NCBI GenBank assembly: GCA_951812925.1
Contig: OX638368.1
Span: 157,962,492 to 158,026,491, forward strand
Direction: 5' to 3'
From: Calliopum simillimum
Lineage: Eukaryota; Arthropoda; Insecta; Diptera; Lauxaniidae
DNA: 64,000 nucleotides
Part shown: positions 34,206-46,416 of the stretch, piece after piece
How positions within the stretch are numbered: the stretch's first letter is position 1
Layout of the letters: each line of letters starts with the position of its first letter
The notes under the pieces: generated by a model
What the model saw: the letters and a program-made list of their open reading frames with translations, nothing else
Databases searched by the model: none
What the model was told of the DNA's origin: nothing
Position numbers and translations under genes: made by a program

Positions 34206-35737
34206 AAAAATGTGTAAAAGATCCAATATCACATGAAGTTCAACTAGAATACTTTGTTTTTGGATTCATTTTTAAAAACTTGGAACCATTCGGAGCAGAC
34301 CGTCAACTTTTTAGGAACTTTTTGGGAACTTTTTGTTTGTGATACTATCTAATGTACATACTGAGTTTTCAATAAAATTTTTTGATAACAGAATAAAATA
34401 TTCGGCTTACTTTGGCTGAAGTGGTTTTTTGGGCCGAAGCTGGCTGAAACCACCGACTAACCGTTCGGATCCTACTTATGTATACTTTCAAGACAGCTTG
34501 GAAATTAGTTGGTCTCATAATGATTCAAACTAATTTATGGTTAAGGTTTTTTTTTTGTTCTGTTAAACTGCACAACCCATTCATCAATAGTTTCCCACAA
34601 AACAAAAAAAAAAAAAAATTGAAATGACATAATAATGTTTATGAGAATGAATAGATAGCGATGTGGTTATTTTAAGTGAATATTTAATTAAATTGTTTTC
34701 AAATACTACACGCGTCATCATCAACAACGTCGGCGTGTCGAACGACCGGCAACGGCACACCTTGTTTTGCCAACAACCCCTTTTATAAGTTCCCAAATTA
34801 CGCACCATCAATCATATCCCAAAGGAACCTGAGACGCAATGAATTAAACATCAACATCAACAGCAACAAATCAACCACCACCCAATCCTTGGAAATAAAT
34901 AGAGCAGAGCCAAGGAGAATTGGGCAATTTCTGTTTGAACTCACAGCGCAGCAATTCGCAACCAGTTAAGAGCCACCAACCGACCAGCCATTTCGATGAA
35001 TTTTCGTTTAAAAACCCGCGATTTCTTTGTTCGATGATCCTGAGAGTTTGGCGCTTAAAAAAAGTAATTACGCAGCATAAACACCAACCACATGCCGAGA
35101 CACGACCACTTGAGTCAACTGCTTAAGGAGCAGAAAAAACCATTCCGCATGTGTGCTGATTAATAGCGTACAGCCGTTACCCAACTGAATTCAACTCGTA
35201 GTTGGTATGTCCACAGGACGTGTGGGAAACTCCGGTGGCATTTGGCAAATTGAATGTGTTATGTCGCAGACGACAGGCATATTATTTCTTTACTTAATCC
35301 ATCATCAATGAACTTCTGCTGTGAGGTAATCCGAAGTTTTAAGCTCCTAATATTTGTTTTTCTTTTTTGAATGATTTGGTAGATTTAAATTTGACTTTCC
35401 ACGTGTTAATTTGTCTAAATCTGCGGATTTTCCGCATTTCACCACGAAGATTTTCTCAATGAAAATTAAGGATGAATATGTCCTAAACAGTGAATTTTCC
35501 CTTATCATTATTTGTTTGCTAAAATAGTACTGTGGCTATTTTTTTTGAAAAGAATGTTAACGACAACACTTTTAATTCGAACTACCTTTCTACGAGTAGA
35601 CTATGTACGATGTGATTGCTTGGGCCGGTAGATCCACCTTCAAAACATTTATCAAAATCGTCTTTTTGATGCTTCTTAGTTTTACATAATGAAGGTTATC
35701 GTGAATAAATATTCCCGGGGAGATCTTCTCAGACTAC
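34206..35737. other. Probably single-copy non-coding region
   Basis: 34,690-35,300 is less AT-rich than the window average and lacks repeat-family words; it has many CAACA/CATCAACA words like fly regulatory or UTR sequence. No splice-linked coding exon was found. A candidate for conserved non-coding or regulatory DNA. Confidence 0.3.
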
Positions 35738-36192
35738 TGGCTGTGGAAATATTTTTCACAGGAAAACTAAGCAAGATAATTCACTGCCTTTGTCATAATA
35801 CCGCCCATACAAATAAAATACATAAAGGCAATTTTTCGGGAATTATTCACGATAATGCAACCAAAATGGTCACAAATACCAGTGATAGCAGCTCATGACA
35901 AAAACTTGGTGAATGCAAACAAGTGGGCTTGGTACCTCCCATATAAGCAAAAGTTTCAAAATGCTATACTGAAAGTGTTTTTAGAGATAACCTTATCCAA
36001 GTTGACTCACATGCTAAGAATAGTGAATGCAATGGGACAAAAGGTCGTGACACCTCCCATACACTCAAAGTTTTCAAAATGATGCAGGTAATGGTCGAGC
36101 TAAAGAACAAAATTTCGCACAGACAATAGGAATAGTAAGTACAAGCTCTGAGTAAAAACTAAACGAACTCAGATAAGAGTGCGTGTCATTTC
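35738..36192 (+). repeat. Helentron-like fragment
   Basis: Begins at GGCTGTGGAAATATTTTTCA, includes CACGATAATGCAACCAAAAT and ACCTCCCATATAAGCAAAAG, and lacks both family termini. Confidence 0.6.
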
Positions 36193-36639
36193 TTAAATCA
36201 AACTTTGGTCTTTGTAACTTTTTCGGGTTCAATTCTGTAGCCGGCCTTCATGACTAATTGTCATCAGCCTCGAGGAAAAATTGCAGTTTTGTGATTTGCT
36301 TTTGAACTTCTTAGAGAATAACAAATCGGACTTTGAAAATTCTGATAATTTTACAAGGGTAAGTAATCTTATGTTTACTAATCTCAATTCTTATCGAACT
36401 TATTGAGATTTTTCATGAACTAGTAAGCTTTCCACAGCTTGGCGAATACACTTTGTGGCAAAGTTTACAACTAAGCTCTTTAGTACAATTCACAAGGCAG
36501 CAGAGTAGATTGGTAGAGCAAATGTTACTTATAAAGAGCTGTTGGAGAAGGAATTCAAGAATCAGGAAACTCATCGAGAAAGATCAAAGTCAAAAAAAAA
36601 AAAAAACATCATATTCTGCACTTCAGCAACTTTCTTAGG
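36193..36639. other. Non-coding stretch
   Basis: Nothing recognised. Confidence 0.4.
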
Positions 36640-37275
36640 TATTAGACCAGTCAAATTAGATTTGAGTCTGGCACTAATTCCAAACTTCATTATACCTATA
36701 CCAATCGATAGAGAATTTTGCCCTGAATAACATATCAAAATGGGAAATTATGTAAATTGGTGTGTTCCCCGTGAAGTACGATGTAAAAAATATTAATTTT
36801 TCCGATTTTAGTAATATTTGATTATGTTATACCTATATATGTTCTCATTCCAGACACAAAAATATTTTTACAGTATAATGTCTGGTTTACGAGCTAGAGG
36901 GCTTTAAAAATTTGACTAATCGGCAGGTATGCGTTACTTCGAATAAAAGTTTTAAAGTCCTTTAGCTCGAAAACCAGACCTTATAATGTCAAAATATTTT
37001 GTATCTGGATCGAGGAAACATAAAGTTATACTAGACCATCATTAAATATGTTATTATTAAAATCGGAAACATAAAAATTTTGTACCTGCACTTCAAGGGG
37101 AAAATCCCAATTTGCGTGGTTTCCCAGAAAAATTATAAGGAGCCATTTTGATATGTTGTTCAAGGCAGAATTCTCTATCGATTGGTATAGGTTATATGAA
37201 GTTTGGAATTAGTGCAAGCCAGTAGCAGTAGAAGTAGTAGTGGTAGCCAGTATCTAATTTGACTAGTCCATATGT
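36640..37275. repeat. Foldback element, arms about 300 bp
   Basis: Left words AGTCAAATTAGAT, GCACTAATTCCAAACTTCAT and CCAATCGATAGAGAATT recur inverted on the right, centred near 36,935. The right arm has gained a small AGTAGTAG microsatellite (37,222-37,250). No coding capacity. Confidence 0.7.
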
Positions 37276-38275
37276 TTTCTGAGATTAATGGAAACAGAAC
37301 CTGCAGAATAAAAATGTCAAGTACCTACCGACATTATGTACGTTCAACCGTTTTCTAAATTGAATGGACGAGTTGGCGAGAATGAGAGGAAATTATTGTG
37401 CTACGTACTTTTAGGTATGTACATTGGACCGTTCCACCTTACAGGCAAAAAAAAGTCCACCGTACATCCTCAAATCCGAATCATTTTTGCAGGTCAAAAG
37501 CGAAATTTATTTTTTTTTTTGACCGAACGTAGGGGATGCGCATTATCATTTTTCGTCATATCTTCAGCATGTACTGTCCGATCTTAAAGTTAAATATATC
37601 AATATTAATGTCTCAAAGAAACCTATTTTGTTGCTCCATAGGTCATTGACATCGAGTACTCCATTCTAGTACTCCATTAGAACTATTTAAAAAAATATTT
37701 TGAACTTTTTTTGTCCGATCGTGAAGTTTGATATATCAATATTTATGTCTCTATGTTCGGCAAAAAGAATTCGAAATATTTTTAAGATACACGTAGTTCT
37801 AATGGAATAACCGAAATACTATCTTTGGAAAAGTATAACGATTTTTTACGAACTTTAATTTTCTGATATTGGGGTGGTATATTAGGATGGTAGGAACTGT
37901 AATTTGACGGGTCAGTACTAGAATGGAGTATTTGAGACAATTTCCTTTGGAGCAACAAAAAAGGTCTCTTTGAGACATTAATATTGGTTCGGAGCAGAAC
38001 AATAGGTCTTTTTAAAGTACATATAACTACCACCTGCACCACCTGAAAAACCTGTCTTTCACAATCAAACTTCTAACATTCAAAACTGGTGTAAATCATA
38101 TACATACGTCATTAGAATTCCTGTCAAAAATTCAGATTTTTTTTTAAATATGGAAACCTATAAAATAACAATTTTCTATACAATTTTCATTGTTTTTCGT
38201 CCAAAAAAAAAATGGACACTTTATTCATAACAGATAGGACTTTAATGAATAAGACAGTGCTGTTATAGTGTTATA
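37276..38275. repeat. Degenerate inverted and direct repeats
   Basis: ATCAATATTAATGTCTCAAA near 37,597 has an inverted partner near 37,970 and a direct partner near 37,735; TACTCCATTCTAGTACT near 37,658 has an inverted partner near 37,915. A rearranged foldback is likely. No gene. Confidence 0.45.
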
Positions 38276-38556
38276 CTTTAGTTCAATAGTGTATATAATT
38301 GCAAATATTTGAAGTTCAATTTTAGCAAAATCGGATTTTTTTGAAAAGTTATTAAGGTTTTAGTGAAATAAGACAATTTCGATTTTGTTAGAAAAAATGA
38401 ATTTTTTCAACAAAAATTTAAAAATAATTTGTGTTTTCTATGAAAATCAAAATGGTCTTATTTCACTAAAACCTTAATAACTTTTTGAAAAATTATCCGA
38501 TTTTACTAAACTTGAACTCCAAATATTTGCAATTAAATACACAATTGAACTAAAAT
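38276..38556. repeat. Foldback element, about 280 bp
   Basis: TTGCAAATATTTGAAGTTCA and GTTATTAAGGTTTTAGTGAA on the left have inverted partners on the right; the loop is a short AT stretch near 38,410. Confidence 0.75.
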
Positions 38557-39656
38557 ATAAAAAATATATATTTGTATAAGCTACTGGCAAAATAACCGTG
38601 TTTAATTTGGCTTAAACACGAAAAAGTGTACAAAACTACTATGAACTTTTCGTTGCTATAACTCAGCCAATTTGAATTGGATCTTAGGTATTGGCACACT
38701 TGTTGAAAGTTTAAGAACTTTAATGTGAAAACGTATTCGATCGAAATTGGGTTTCTCAAAATATGTTCGAAAAAATGGAGCTATAACCTCAAAAATCTAA
38801 AAGGTCGATTATCTCCAAAACCTGACCTGAGAGAAAAACCGATTGCAGATTCGAATTCAACGCACCAAATAACTCTAGGAACACTATTTGGTTGCTCCAG
38901 TCGAAAATCGTGTAGATCAGTGTAATATAATAGATATTGAACTATAATTTTATTAAAACTATTTTGATTTCTATCGATTATTTCATATTCATATTTCACG
39001 ATGTCATTACCATCAATGACCATCAATGGTAATGGATTGCATAAAATCCATAGTTCTACGCGTATGGTATTTGCCACGCGACGTGACTAACGTTGCTGTC
39101 CACAAATTACCCACCATCATCAACGATATCTGCGACACACATCTTGACTGGTACTTGTAAAAATAGTTCTCATGCAAGGGCAAATCATAAAAGCACCAGA
39201 CCGATGATCAAATTCTATTGAAGACTGACTATTGTACTGCATTTATGTATGGTATATTTTTCAAAGCGGTCACGCAATAAAATTATGCAGAGTACACTGT
39301 GGTTGTATCAAGTGCAACATGCCAGGACTCGTTCGTTGATGGCACTTGTTCTGCATTAAATGATGATGGTAATGATTGCTATCTATGGTGGGAATGCCAA
39401 AGTGAAACAACAAGCAATGAAGACAATGGTTTTTTGAAATTTTACTATTTTCCGCACTTAATGACGCTTAAATGGAAACATTTTGTGTTGATTTTGGAAA
39501 ATATAAAATTTTTATAAAGAAATTTTTGGGAAATTACTTAATGTAAAGAAAGGTCCTTTTAGAGAAATATTCCTAAATATGTATGTGTACTTATATAGGT
39601 AAGGAAAATTTTTATTCAGGTAAATCCTAAACACCACGTAAAAGAATGACGCATGC
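38557..39656. other. Non-coding stretch
   Basis: No supported gene. The frame at 39,299-39,517 begins with a cysteine-containing stretch (TCQDSFVDGTCSALNDDGND) that looks more protein-like than its neighbours but ends in AT-rich chance sequence; no splice sites tie it to anything. Confidence 0.3.
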
Positions 39657-39760
39657 AGTTAAGCAGGTCAATTGGTTCATTAGTTCTGTCGCTTGGACCG
39701 TTGCGGAATAACGCGAAAGTCGTGAATTCAATCCCCCGTGAACTCGAGATGTCCTTTTTT
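39657..39760 (+). repeat. Possible tRNA-derived SINE or tRNA pseudogene
   Basis: GTCAATTGGTTCATTAG resembles a tRNA D arm (A box), CGTTGCGGAATAACG can form a 4-bp stem with a 7-base loop like an anticodon arm, and GTCGTGAATTCAATCCCC resembles a T arm (B box). A run of six T at 39,755-39,760 could end Pol III transcription. The acceptor stem is not convincing, so a functional tRNA is unlikely. Confidence 0.35.
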
Positions 39761-40976
39761 CTTTAAATACATACATACATTTTGAATATTATTCTATACC
39801 GTTGACTCCCACCCCAAAGGGGGTGGTTGTAATGAAAGCAAAAGTTTAAAATCTGTGCTATTATTATTGTTAAAGCCAGACCAGAACTCGGCTTATCTCG
39901 GGATCAAAATAAATTCATTTGAAATAAACGCTGAGATTTGTCTTTATTAGCCTTTGTTGTAGCTCGGCAAAATGTCCTTATACACTGATGAATGGCAAAA
40001 CACCCTTCTGAATGTTGTCGGCTTAGCCCATGGGTTGGTTTATGATACAGCAGCAAAAATATTTTGAGAATGAAGAGTTACATTATTCATTCAGGTGGAA
40101 GTGGAAAAAAAAACCATGCTATACATTCAAAGTTAAATAGTTTAAACAATACAGTACACTTCTTGAACTAAGTTTGTTTTGAAAAAAGATACAATTAAAT
40201 TGATGTAACAACTATATGTATCTATTCATGTGCAGAAGATACCCAACATGATCATGCGGCTAATGAATAAACGCCACGTGACATAGCGTTCTTTTGTCAA
40301 GTAATTCGTAAATCATTTGACACTTTAATTGCAGGTGAATTGCTTCCGGACGCGTGTATTTTAAGGATGCGTCCTGCAAATGATTTTCAAATTAAGGCGC
40401 AACGTTTGCTTTGTTGGTAGTTAAATGTACTCATTGTCTGGGTAATGACTTCTTTCCCCTTTTTTTTGGTGTTATGCGTGTGAAAAGTATTCAGTGCGAA
40501 CATAATCGGTAATGACCAAACATTTTCTACCTTGCATTTGACAAACGAATGTAGTTTCCTACGAAAGATAAACTTGAACATAATATCATAATTACACGAG
40601 GTATTAGAAAAAATTAATCAAGAGTTGTATCGAGTTTTATGATAATATCTTGATATATTATAATATTTAAATAGGTAATAATGCGCTTTAGGCTCTGATT
40701 TAAGTGATTAGTTAACTAAAGACAAGGGTTTAACCAACAACATTTTATTATCAGTAAATAGTTAACCATTAGCTAAACCCCCAGATTTCATTCGTAAGCC
40801 AATTGTTAACCAACAGCTGATAAACAGCTGCGCAGCATCTTTTTAACGAGCCTTGACAGTGTCAGTTTTTTTGCACACTGTTATATTTAAGTGCCCTTCC
40901 ATTAATTTAATAAGAAAATTCACTTCTTCATTAAAAAAATTTGCAAAATTCACAAATTTAGCCGTTCTGCCATATT
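39761..40976. other. Non-coding stretch
   Basis: No gene. Around 40,690-40,830 GTTAAC/GTTAACC words recur, perhaps ends of an old element. Confidence 0.4.
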
Positions 40977-41727
40977 TTGTAAACACTACACCCAGGATAC
41001 ATTTACTTTGTTCTTCCGGCAGGTACGGAAATGTATATATAGTATATTCTTGATCTGCTTTACTTCTTAAGTCAATATAGCCATGTCCGTCTGTCTGTCT
41101 GCACGTCTGGCTGGCTGGTTGGCTGTATGTCTGTGGAAATATTTTTCGCGGAAAAACTAAGCAAGATAATACTTATAAAACTTGGTACACTACCTCCGTT
41201 GTCAAAGTTAAGTAGTGGGATCGAAAATGAACAAAATCGGTCAACGGACACGAATACCGTCCATATAAAAAAAAATATTCAATACGCAATAGTAAGAGAA
41301 TTTTTTGCTATAACGCAACCTAAGTACTGAAGATAGTAAGCGAGAGCTCTGAGCAAAAACTAGATAAGTTCGGATAAAAGGGCGTGGCACCTCCCATATG
41401 AGAAAAAATTTCAAAATGTTATACTGAAAGCGTTTTTTGACAGAATCCAACCATATTTTACTCAGATACTAAAGATAGTAAAAGGAAGCTCTGAGCAAAG
41501 ACAAGGCAAACTCAAACAAGAAGGCGTGGTATATCCCAACTAAGCAAAATTTATGAAATTCTGTAGTGCAGGAATTATTTGGGATAATCCAACCAAATAT
41601 CGAACAGATTTTTGGAATAGTTAGTGCAAGATCTGAGTAAAATCAAAGTGAATTCGGTCGAGATGGTGCTGCACCACCCCTATAAGCAAAATTTCAAAAT
41701 CTGCACTATAGGATATTAAATTTTGTT
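40977..41727 (+). mobile_element. Helentron-like element, 3' hairpin lost
   Basis: Starts with ACACCCAGGATACATTTACT, carries the CCGTCTGTCTG segment, CGGTCAACGGACAC and three GGCGTGG/CACC units, and stops near CACTATAGGATATTAAA without the GGCC hairpin and CTAG end. Confidence 0.6.
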
Positions 41728-43778
41728 TTATTTTGAAACAACGGTCCCCTAGATCGAACGAGACATGAAGATCGACATACTGTAATAATCTTTATTGGCG
41801 TCAGTCACGACATTACATCAATTGGATTGTCGAGATTTTAGACTCATGGTTTCTCATGCTATTAAGCATTACATTTTTGGGAATTTTATTTTTTAAAACC
41901 AATAAAATTCAAAATTGCAGCGTGTCGGAATGCGTAGAAAATCAATATGCAAAATTTACCACTTTCGATATCGTTCCCTATCAGTAAGTACACCAAATTA
42001 GAACGATTCTAAACGATCTATTATCGCAAGTAATAGTATCAAAACTTTACTCCGCCATCGAATTTTGCTTGAAACTGATGAAAAATGCCTGTGTATTTAC
42101 TTCAAAATTCTAAGCCTAGAAAACTTTAATCCGAGATCAGAGATCAAATTATGGGTGAGTGATAAAGACCACAGAATCCGTTCGAATATTATTGAGTAGC
42201 ACTTGCGTTATATTTAGAAAGGAACTTTTGGAGCGGCCACTGGAAAAGATGACTCTTGCAAAAAATTTTAGAAAATACCTATGAGTAATAAAGTTTGCTA
42301 TCATGAGTCCATAGCGTATCCGATATTGGGATCCTCTTAATTCTTTTTTAAGTAATTTTCACCGTTTTGAAATATTCTTAAAATTTTTATCTTTGACCCC
42401 AATTTGGGATCATCTTATTTTTTTGTGAACTTCTTAATGTCATTTTCAACATTTTGGGGTCTTAAAATTTCTCATTTTAATCCCTGCTATATTGATCACG
42501 TTTCAGCAAAATATATGTGCGATGTTTATATGCATGAATTGCAAATAATTATTTATTTTTCATATTATTTAAGAAGTTTATTACCGTTCGGGGGGTTTGA
42601 ACCCCCAAAATCGCTCCCGTTGGTTGCGTCCTTGTAATGCATGTAGTTGAAGTTATTCAGATATAACTGATATATTTTAGCATAATGTTAAGAAACACAA
42701 TATAGACTGATTTACCCTTGGAACCCGTAAAGATTTCAAACGTAAGCTGTATTTTATTTCCATAAAGCACTTCCTCTATCAGGGAATATTTTTAAGCATA
42801 AATGAGTGAGTTATCAAAACTAAAACAACTGAACTCGGTATTACAATCATTCGAGCCAGAGTTAGGCATGGAAACTAATTCAATGTTATTCAATTGGCCC
42901 GAAAACACCTGTATTTTTATAACAATCCATTAACTCATTCATAAACTATTTTTTATTAACTATACACAATTAATTAAATGAGTACGGTTCCTTTACCTGT
43001 AAATTTCTTTGAGGCACCATTATGTCACAATGAAACAAAAGAATGAAATGAATGAATTTTTTTTTTGTTGTAGTTTTTATTGTTAAATCTTTATTTATTT
43101 TTATTACGTTTTTTTTTTTTTTGCTTTATTAATACTCATCATATAAATTATTGAACATAGCGACGTCTGTCAATGTCAAGTTTATTCGTCAGATTTCGAT
43201 GCGAGGTTAATGTGTGTCACACATTCTCAAGTTGTTGGTTGCATCAACCACTCACTCACTCGGCACAAACAGCAGCTATACCAGGCAGCATCATCAGCAT
43301 TCACAGATTGTCAAGTGGTACTTGTTGTCAGCAGCAGCAGCAACCTGCTATGCCTGACAGTCAACACGGCAGAATCCACTTTGTCAACTCAAGCCAAATG
43401 AACAAAATGAATATTTATCATCCGTCTTTGGACTCGGAATTGTGTTTCACACCGAGGTAGCAAATGAAGTGTGAAGCAAATCCAAAAGACAATGCAAAGC
43501 AATTCATTTTGCCAATCAACTAGACAATTTCGGCTAAAAAATATTGAAAAAGAAAGAAAAAGAAATGTCATTTAAATCAAATGCCGAAAAATATTTCAAA
43601 ATTAATCATATCATTTTGTAATGATTAATTCTGGGTAATATAGGAAAAAATCTCATTATATTATATCTTAATAAATTAGGATCACAGGGTTTTTGTTTTC
43701 AATGTCAAAAATAAGGAACAACTGTGCTTTGTAACGTACGTGTACAAAAATTTATTGGAGTTATATAGAAATTTTATA
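41728..43778. other. Non-coding stretch
   Basis: At 42,320-42,480 a TTTGGGATC(A/C)TCTTA-type unit is partly duplicated. GGGGGTTTGAACCCCC at 42,591-42,606 is a tRNA-T-arm-like palindrome with no tRNA around it. The frame at 43,173-43,460 includes five glutamines and looks somewhat protein-like, but no family or splice sites support it. Confidence 0.35.
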
Positions 43779-44490
43779 GCCCGGGAGCCGGCAATACTAA
43801 AAGTGCCGTCATCGCGGATTCTGAAATTTTTAATGCAAAATGTTAGTTTACACTAAGACGAATAAGAAAAGCTTGGTCAGCATGGTTGTAGCCTGGCAGA
43901 AATATTTTTGAATGGTTTTTGAATTATTAAATATTCGGAATGTTTTGCCGTCATCGCGGATTTTGATCAATCTTAATATTAATCGATGGTAAATTTCATA
44001 ACCATTCAGAAAAAATCCGGCCGACCAAATTTTTTTTGCCGAAAATGACCGGCAGACCTATTTTAATGGTGGGTACAATTTCTCTGTTGTCACAGAAATT
44101 TGTTTTTTTTTTTTTTTTAATTTACGTGTTTTAATGTCAAATTTAAAAATATCTTGGTATGCGAGCTTAGAAACTGCCGGAAGTACCCACTGTCGCATCA
44201 TTAAAATAGGTCTGCCGGTCATTTTCGGCAAAAAAAAAAATTGGTCAGCCGGATTTTTTCTGAATGGTTATGAAATTTACCATCGATTAATATTAAGATT
44301 GATCAAAATCCGCGATGACGGCAAAACATTTCGAAAATTTAATAATTTAAAAACCATTCAAAATTATTTCTGCCAGTCTACAACCATGCTGACCAAGCTT
44401 TTCTTATTCGTCTTAGTGTAAACTACCATTTTGCATTAAAAATTTCAGAATCCGCGATGACGGCACTTTTAGTATTGCCGGATCCTCGCC
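43779..44490. mobile_element. 712-bp foldback element with TA target duplication
   Basis: Arms of about 290 bases run from GCC...CCGGCAATACTAAAAGTGCC to AATAGGTCTGCCGGTCATTT and are near-perfect inverted copies. TA lies outside both ends (43,777-43,778 and 44,491-44,492). The centre holds about 105 non-symmetric bases including a poly-T run. TA use suggests mobilisation by a Tc1/mariner-type transposase. Confidence 0.75.
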
Positions 44491-44787
44491 TATTAGAAAC
44501 TAATAATATTTTTTTTTTTTGAATTAAGAACATACAGTTTGTCAAGAAAGTCTTTTTACATTGAAAATAAATTCATATTTTCAACTTATTAAGCAAAAAA
44601 AACGTATATCTTTCATTTTTACCAAACTTTTTTTCATGAATAAAAGTTGCTTACTATATTTAAAAAGGATTCGTGAAAAAAATTTGCAAATTCAATGCAA
44701 AATAAAAAAAAATCAACAAAAACAAATAATACACGATTTTTGAAGTGTCAAGAAAGTCTTTTTACAAATAAAAAGAAATGTTTTTAT

Positions 44788-45073
44788 GTTAAATTTTTAG
44801 TATCTTCCTTGTTTACAGCCATCTTTGAATGACCACCATAAGCATCTACCACACATTCTAGATGTTTTTACATAGAAGGAATCAAATTTCCAGGTTGTAA
44901 TTACTCTGTCTTTTCCAATATTGTATTTTCAAATGAAGTTCGGTATTTGGTTGCCTTTCAGCGACCTTTTTCTTAAAATAGACCCACATATTTTCGATAG
45001 GATTATAGTCGAGACTTTGGACTAATGCATCCATCACTTTGTCACAGTTAAACTGAAGCCACATTCGCACCAT
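44788..45073 (-). pseudogene. Tc1 transposase C-terminus, left-arm copy
   Basis: On the minus strand: MVRMWLQFNCDKVMDALVQS then DYNPIENMWVYFKKKVAERQ, the block with the third catalytic residue (E of PIEN), followed after a frameshift by DAYGGHSKMAVNKED, the usual Tc1 C-terminus. A stop interrupts between the blocks. Not functional. Confidence 0.75.
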
Positions 45074-45449
45074 AGTCGTTTATGCTTTTGATCATTACGC
45101 TGATAGATTTTGAAATAGGGTTTTCGGTCCCTGATAAACCCAAATTGTCAAGTTTTTTAATGTGAAATGGTTAGATATTCTTTCGAGTTCATGGTTGTGT
45201 CTTCAAAGGATAAGTTTCTACTCCTCTGCCACCTCCAAGTCATAATACTAAATTTTTCAATTTTAACGGTAGGAATAATGTTGTGATGTTAAAATTGAAA
45301 AATTTAGTATTATGACTTGGAGGTGGCAGAGGAGTAGAAACTTATCTTTTATAGACACAACCATGAAGTGGAAAGAATGTGTTACCATTTTGTATTAAAA
45401 AACTTGACAATTCGGGTTTATTAGGGACTGAAAACCCCATTTCAAATTC

Positions 45450-45768
45450 TGTCAGCGTAATGATCGAAAGCATAAGCGACTATGGTGCGAATGTGGCTTC
45501 AGTTTAACTGTGACAAAGTGATGGATGCATTAGTCCAAAGTCCCGACTATAATCCTATCGAAAATTTGTGGGTCTATTTTAAGAAAAAGGTCGCTGAAAG
45601 GCAACCAAATACCGAACTTCATTTGAAAATACAATATTGGAAAGACCGAGTAATTACAACCTGGAAATTTGGTTCCTTCTATGTAAAAACATCTTGAATG
45701 TGTGGTAGATGCTTATGGTGGTCATTCAAAGATGGCTGTAAACAAGGAAGATACTAAAAATTTAACAT
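45450..45768 (+). pseudogene. Tc1 transposase C-terminus, right-arm copy
   Basis: Includes a NDRKHK block (second catalytic D), then in another frame DYNPIENLWVYFKKKVAERQ with the catalytic E about 32-34 residues later, then DAYGGHSKMAVNKEDTKNLT and TAA near 45,768. It differs from the left-arm copy at only a few sites (for example NLW against NMW). Frameshifts separate the blocks, so it encodes no working enzyme. Confidence 0.75.
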
Positions 45769-46030
45769 AAAAACATTTCTTTTTATTTGTAAAAAGACTT
45801 TCTTGACACTTCAAAAATCGAGTATTATTTGTTTTTGTTGATTTTTTCTTTACTTTGCATTGAATTTGCAAATTTTTTTTTCATGAATCCTTTTTGAATA
45901 TAGTAAGCAACTATTATTCATAAAAAAAAGTTTGGCAAAAGTGTAAGAAGTATGTTTTTTTTTTGCTTAATAAGTTGAAAATATGAATTTATTTTCAATG
46001 TAAAAAGAATTTCTTGACAAACTGTACATA

Positions 46031-46416
46031 TCTGTGGACTTTTGACAAAACAACCTAACTCGAAATTGGCAACTTTTCAGGAGAGCCTAAAAACTGATTA
46101 ACTACATTTCAATAATGTGGCTCAATTTCGTTGATGCAGCGTTGAATCTCATCTTTCCATACATTTTTACTAATCTTAAAATGTCAACTATCAAATTATT
46201 TTTTTTCTTTTGGTTCATAACACTTAACCGCACGAATGAATGGTGCTAAGCACAAATCTTGCGTGAGCTATGAGACACCCATATATCTCTGGAACAAGAA
46301 ATTATAGAGACATGGCGATTATTCCAATAGAAGCGTATTTAAATTTTATATTTCGGACTAAAATCCTGGAGAATTGTCATATCTCGACTTAGGTTGTTTT
46401 GTCAAATGTCCGCAGA
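46031..46416. mobile_element. 386-bp MITE with TA target duplication
   Basis: Ends TCTGTGGAC and GTCCGCAGA, with TTTGACAAAACAACCTAA and its near inverse continuing the terminal repeats for about 40 bases. TA lies outside both ends (46,029-46,030 and 46,417-46,418). It begins only six bases after the mirror Tc1 element ends. No coding capacity. Confidence 0.85.

Larger units (their letters stand above)
44535..46024. mobile_element. Mirror-image Tc1 element: two inverted copies of the transposase 3' half, TA target duplication
   Basis: The left arm 44,535-45,267 and right arm 45,288-46,024 are near-identical inverted copies around a 20-base centre. Each outer end is CAGTTTGTCAAGAAAG; TA flanks both (44,533-44,534 and 46,025-46,026). 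TGTCAAGAAAGTCTTTTTAC is repeated inside each arm about 206 bases from the end (44,540 and 44,746), the IR/DR arrangement of some Tc1 elements. Each arm holds the same C-terminal transposase piece, in opposite orientations. Confidence 0.85.

Noticed and set aside
39299..39517. Cysteine-containing frame that could be a small secreted protein
   Set aside because: No signal peptide, the cysteine spacing matches nothing I know, and the second half is AT-rich chance sequence.
42591..42606. tRNA T-arm-like palindrome GGGGGTTTGAACCCCC
   Set aside because: No D arm, anticodon arm or acceptor stem can be found around it.
43173..43460. Frame with a glutamine run as a possible gene
   Set aside because: No start context, splice sites or known family; overlapping frames are also open.
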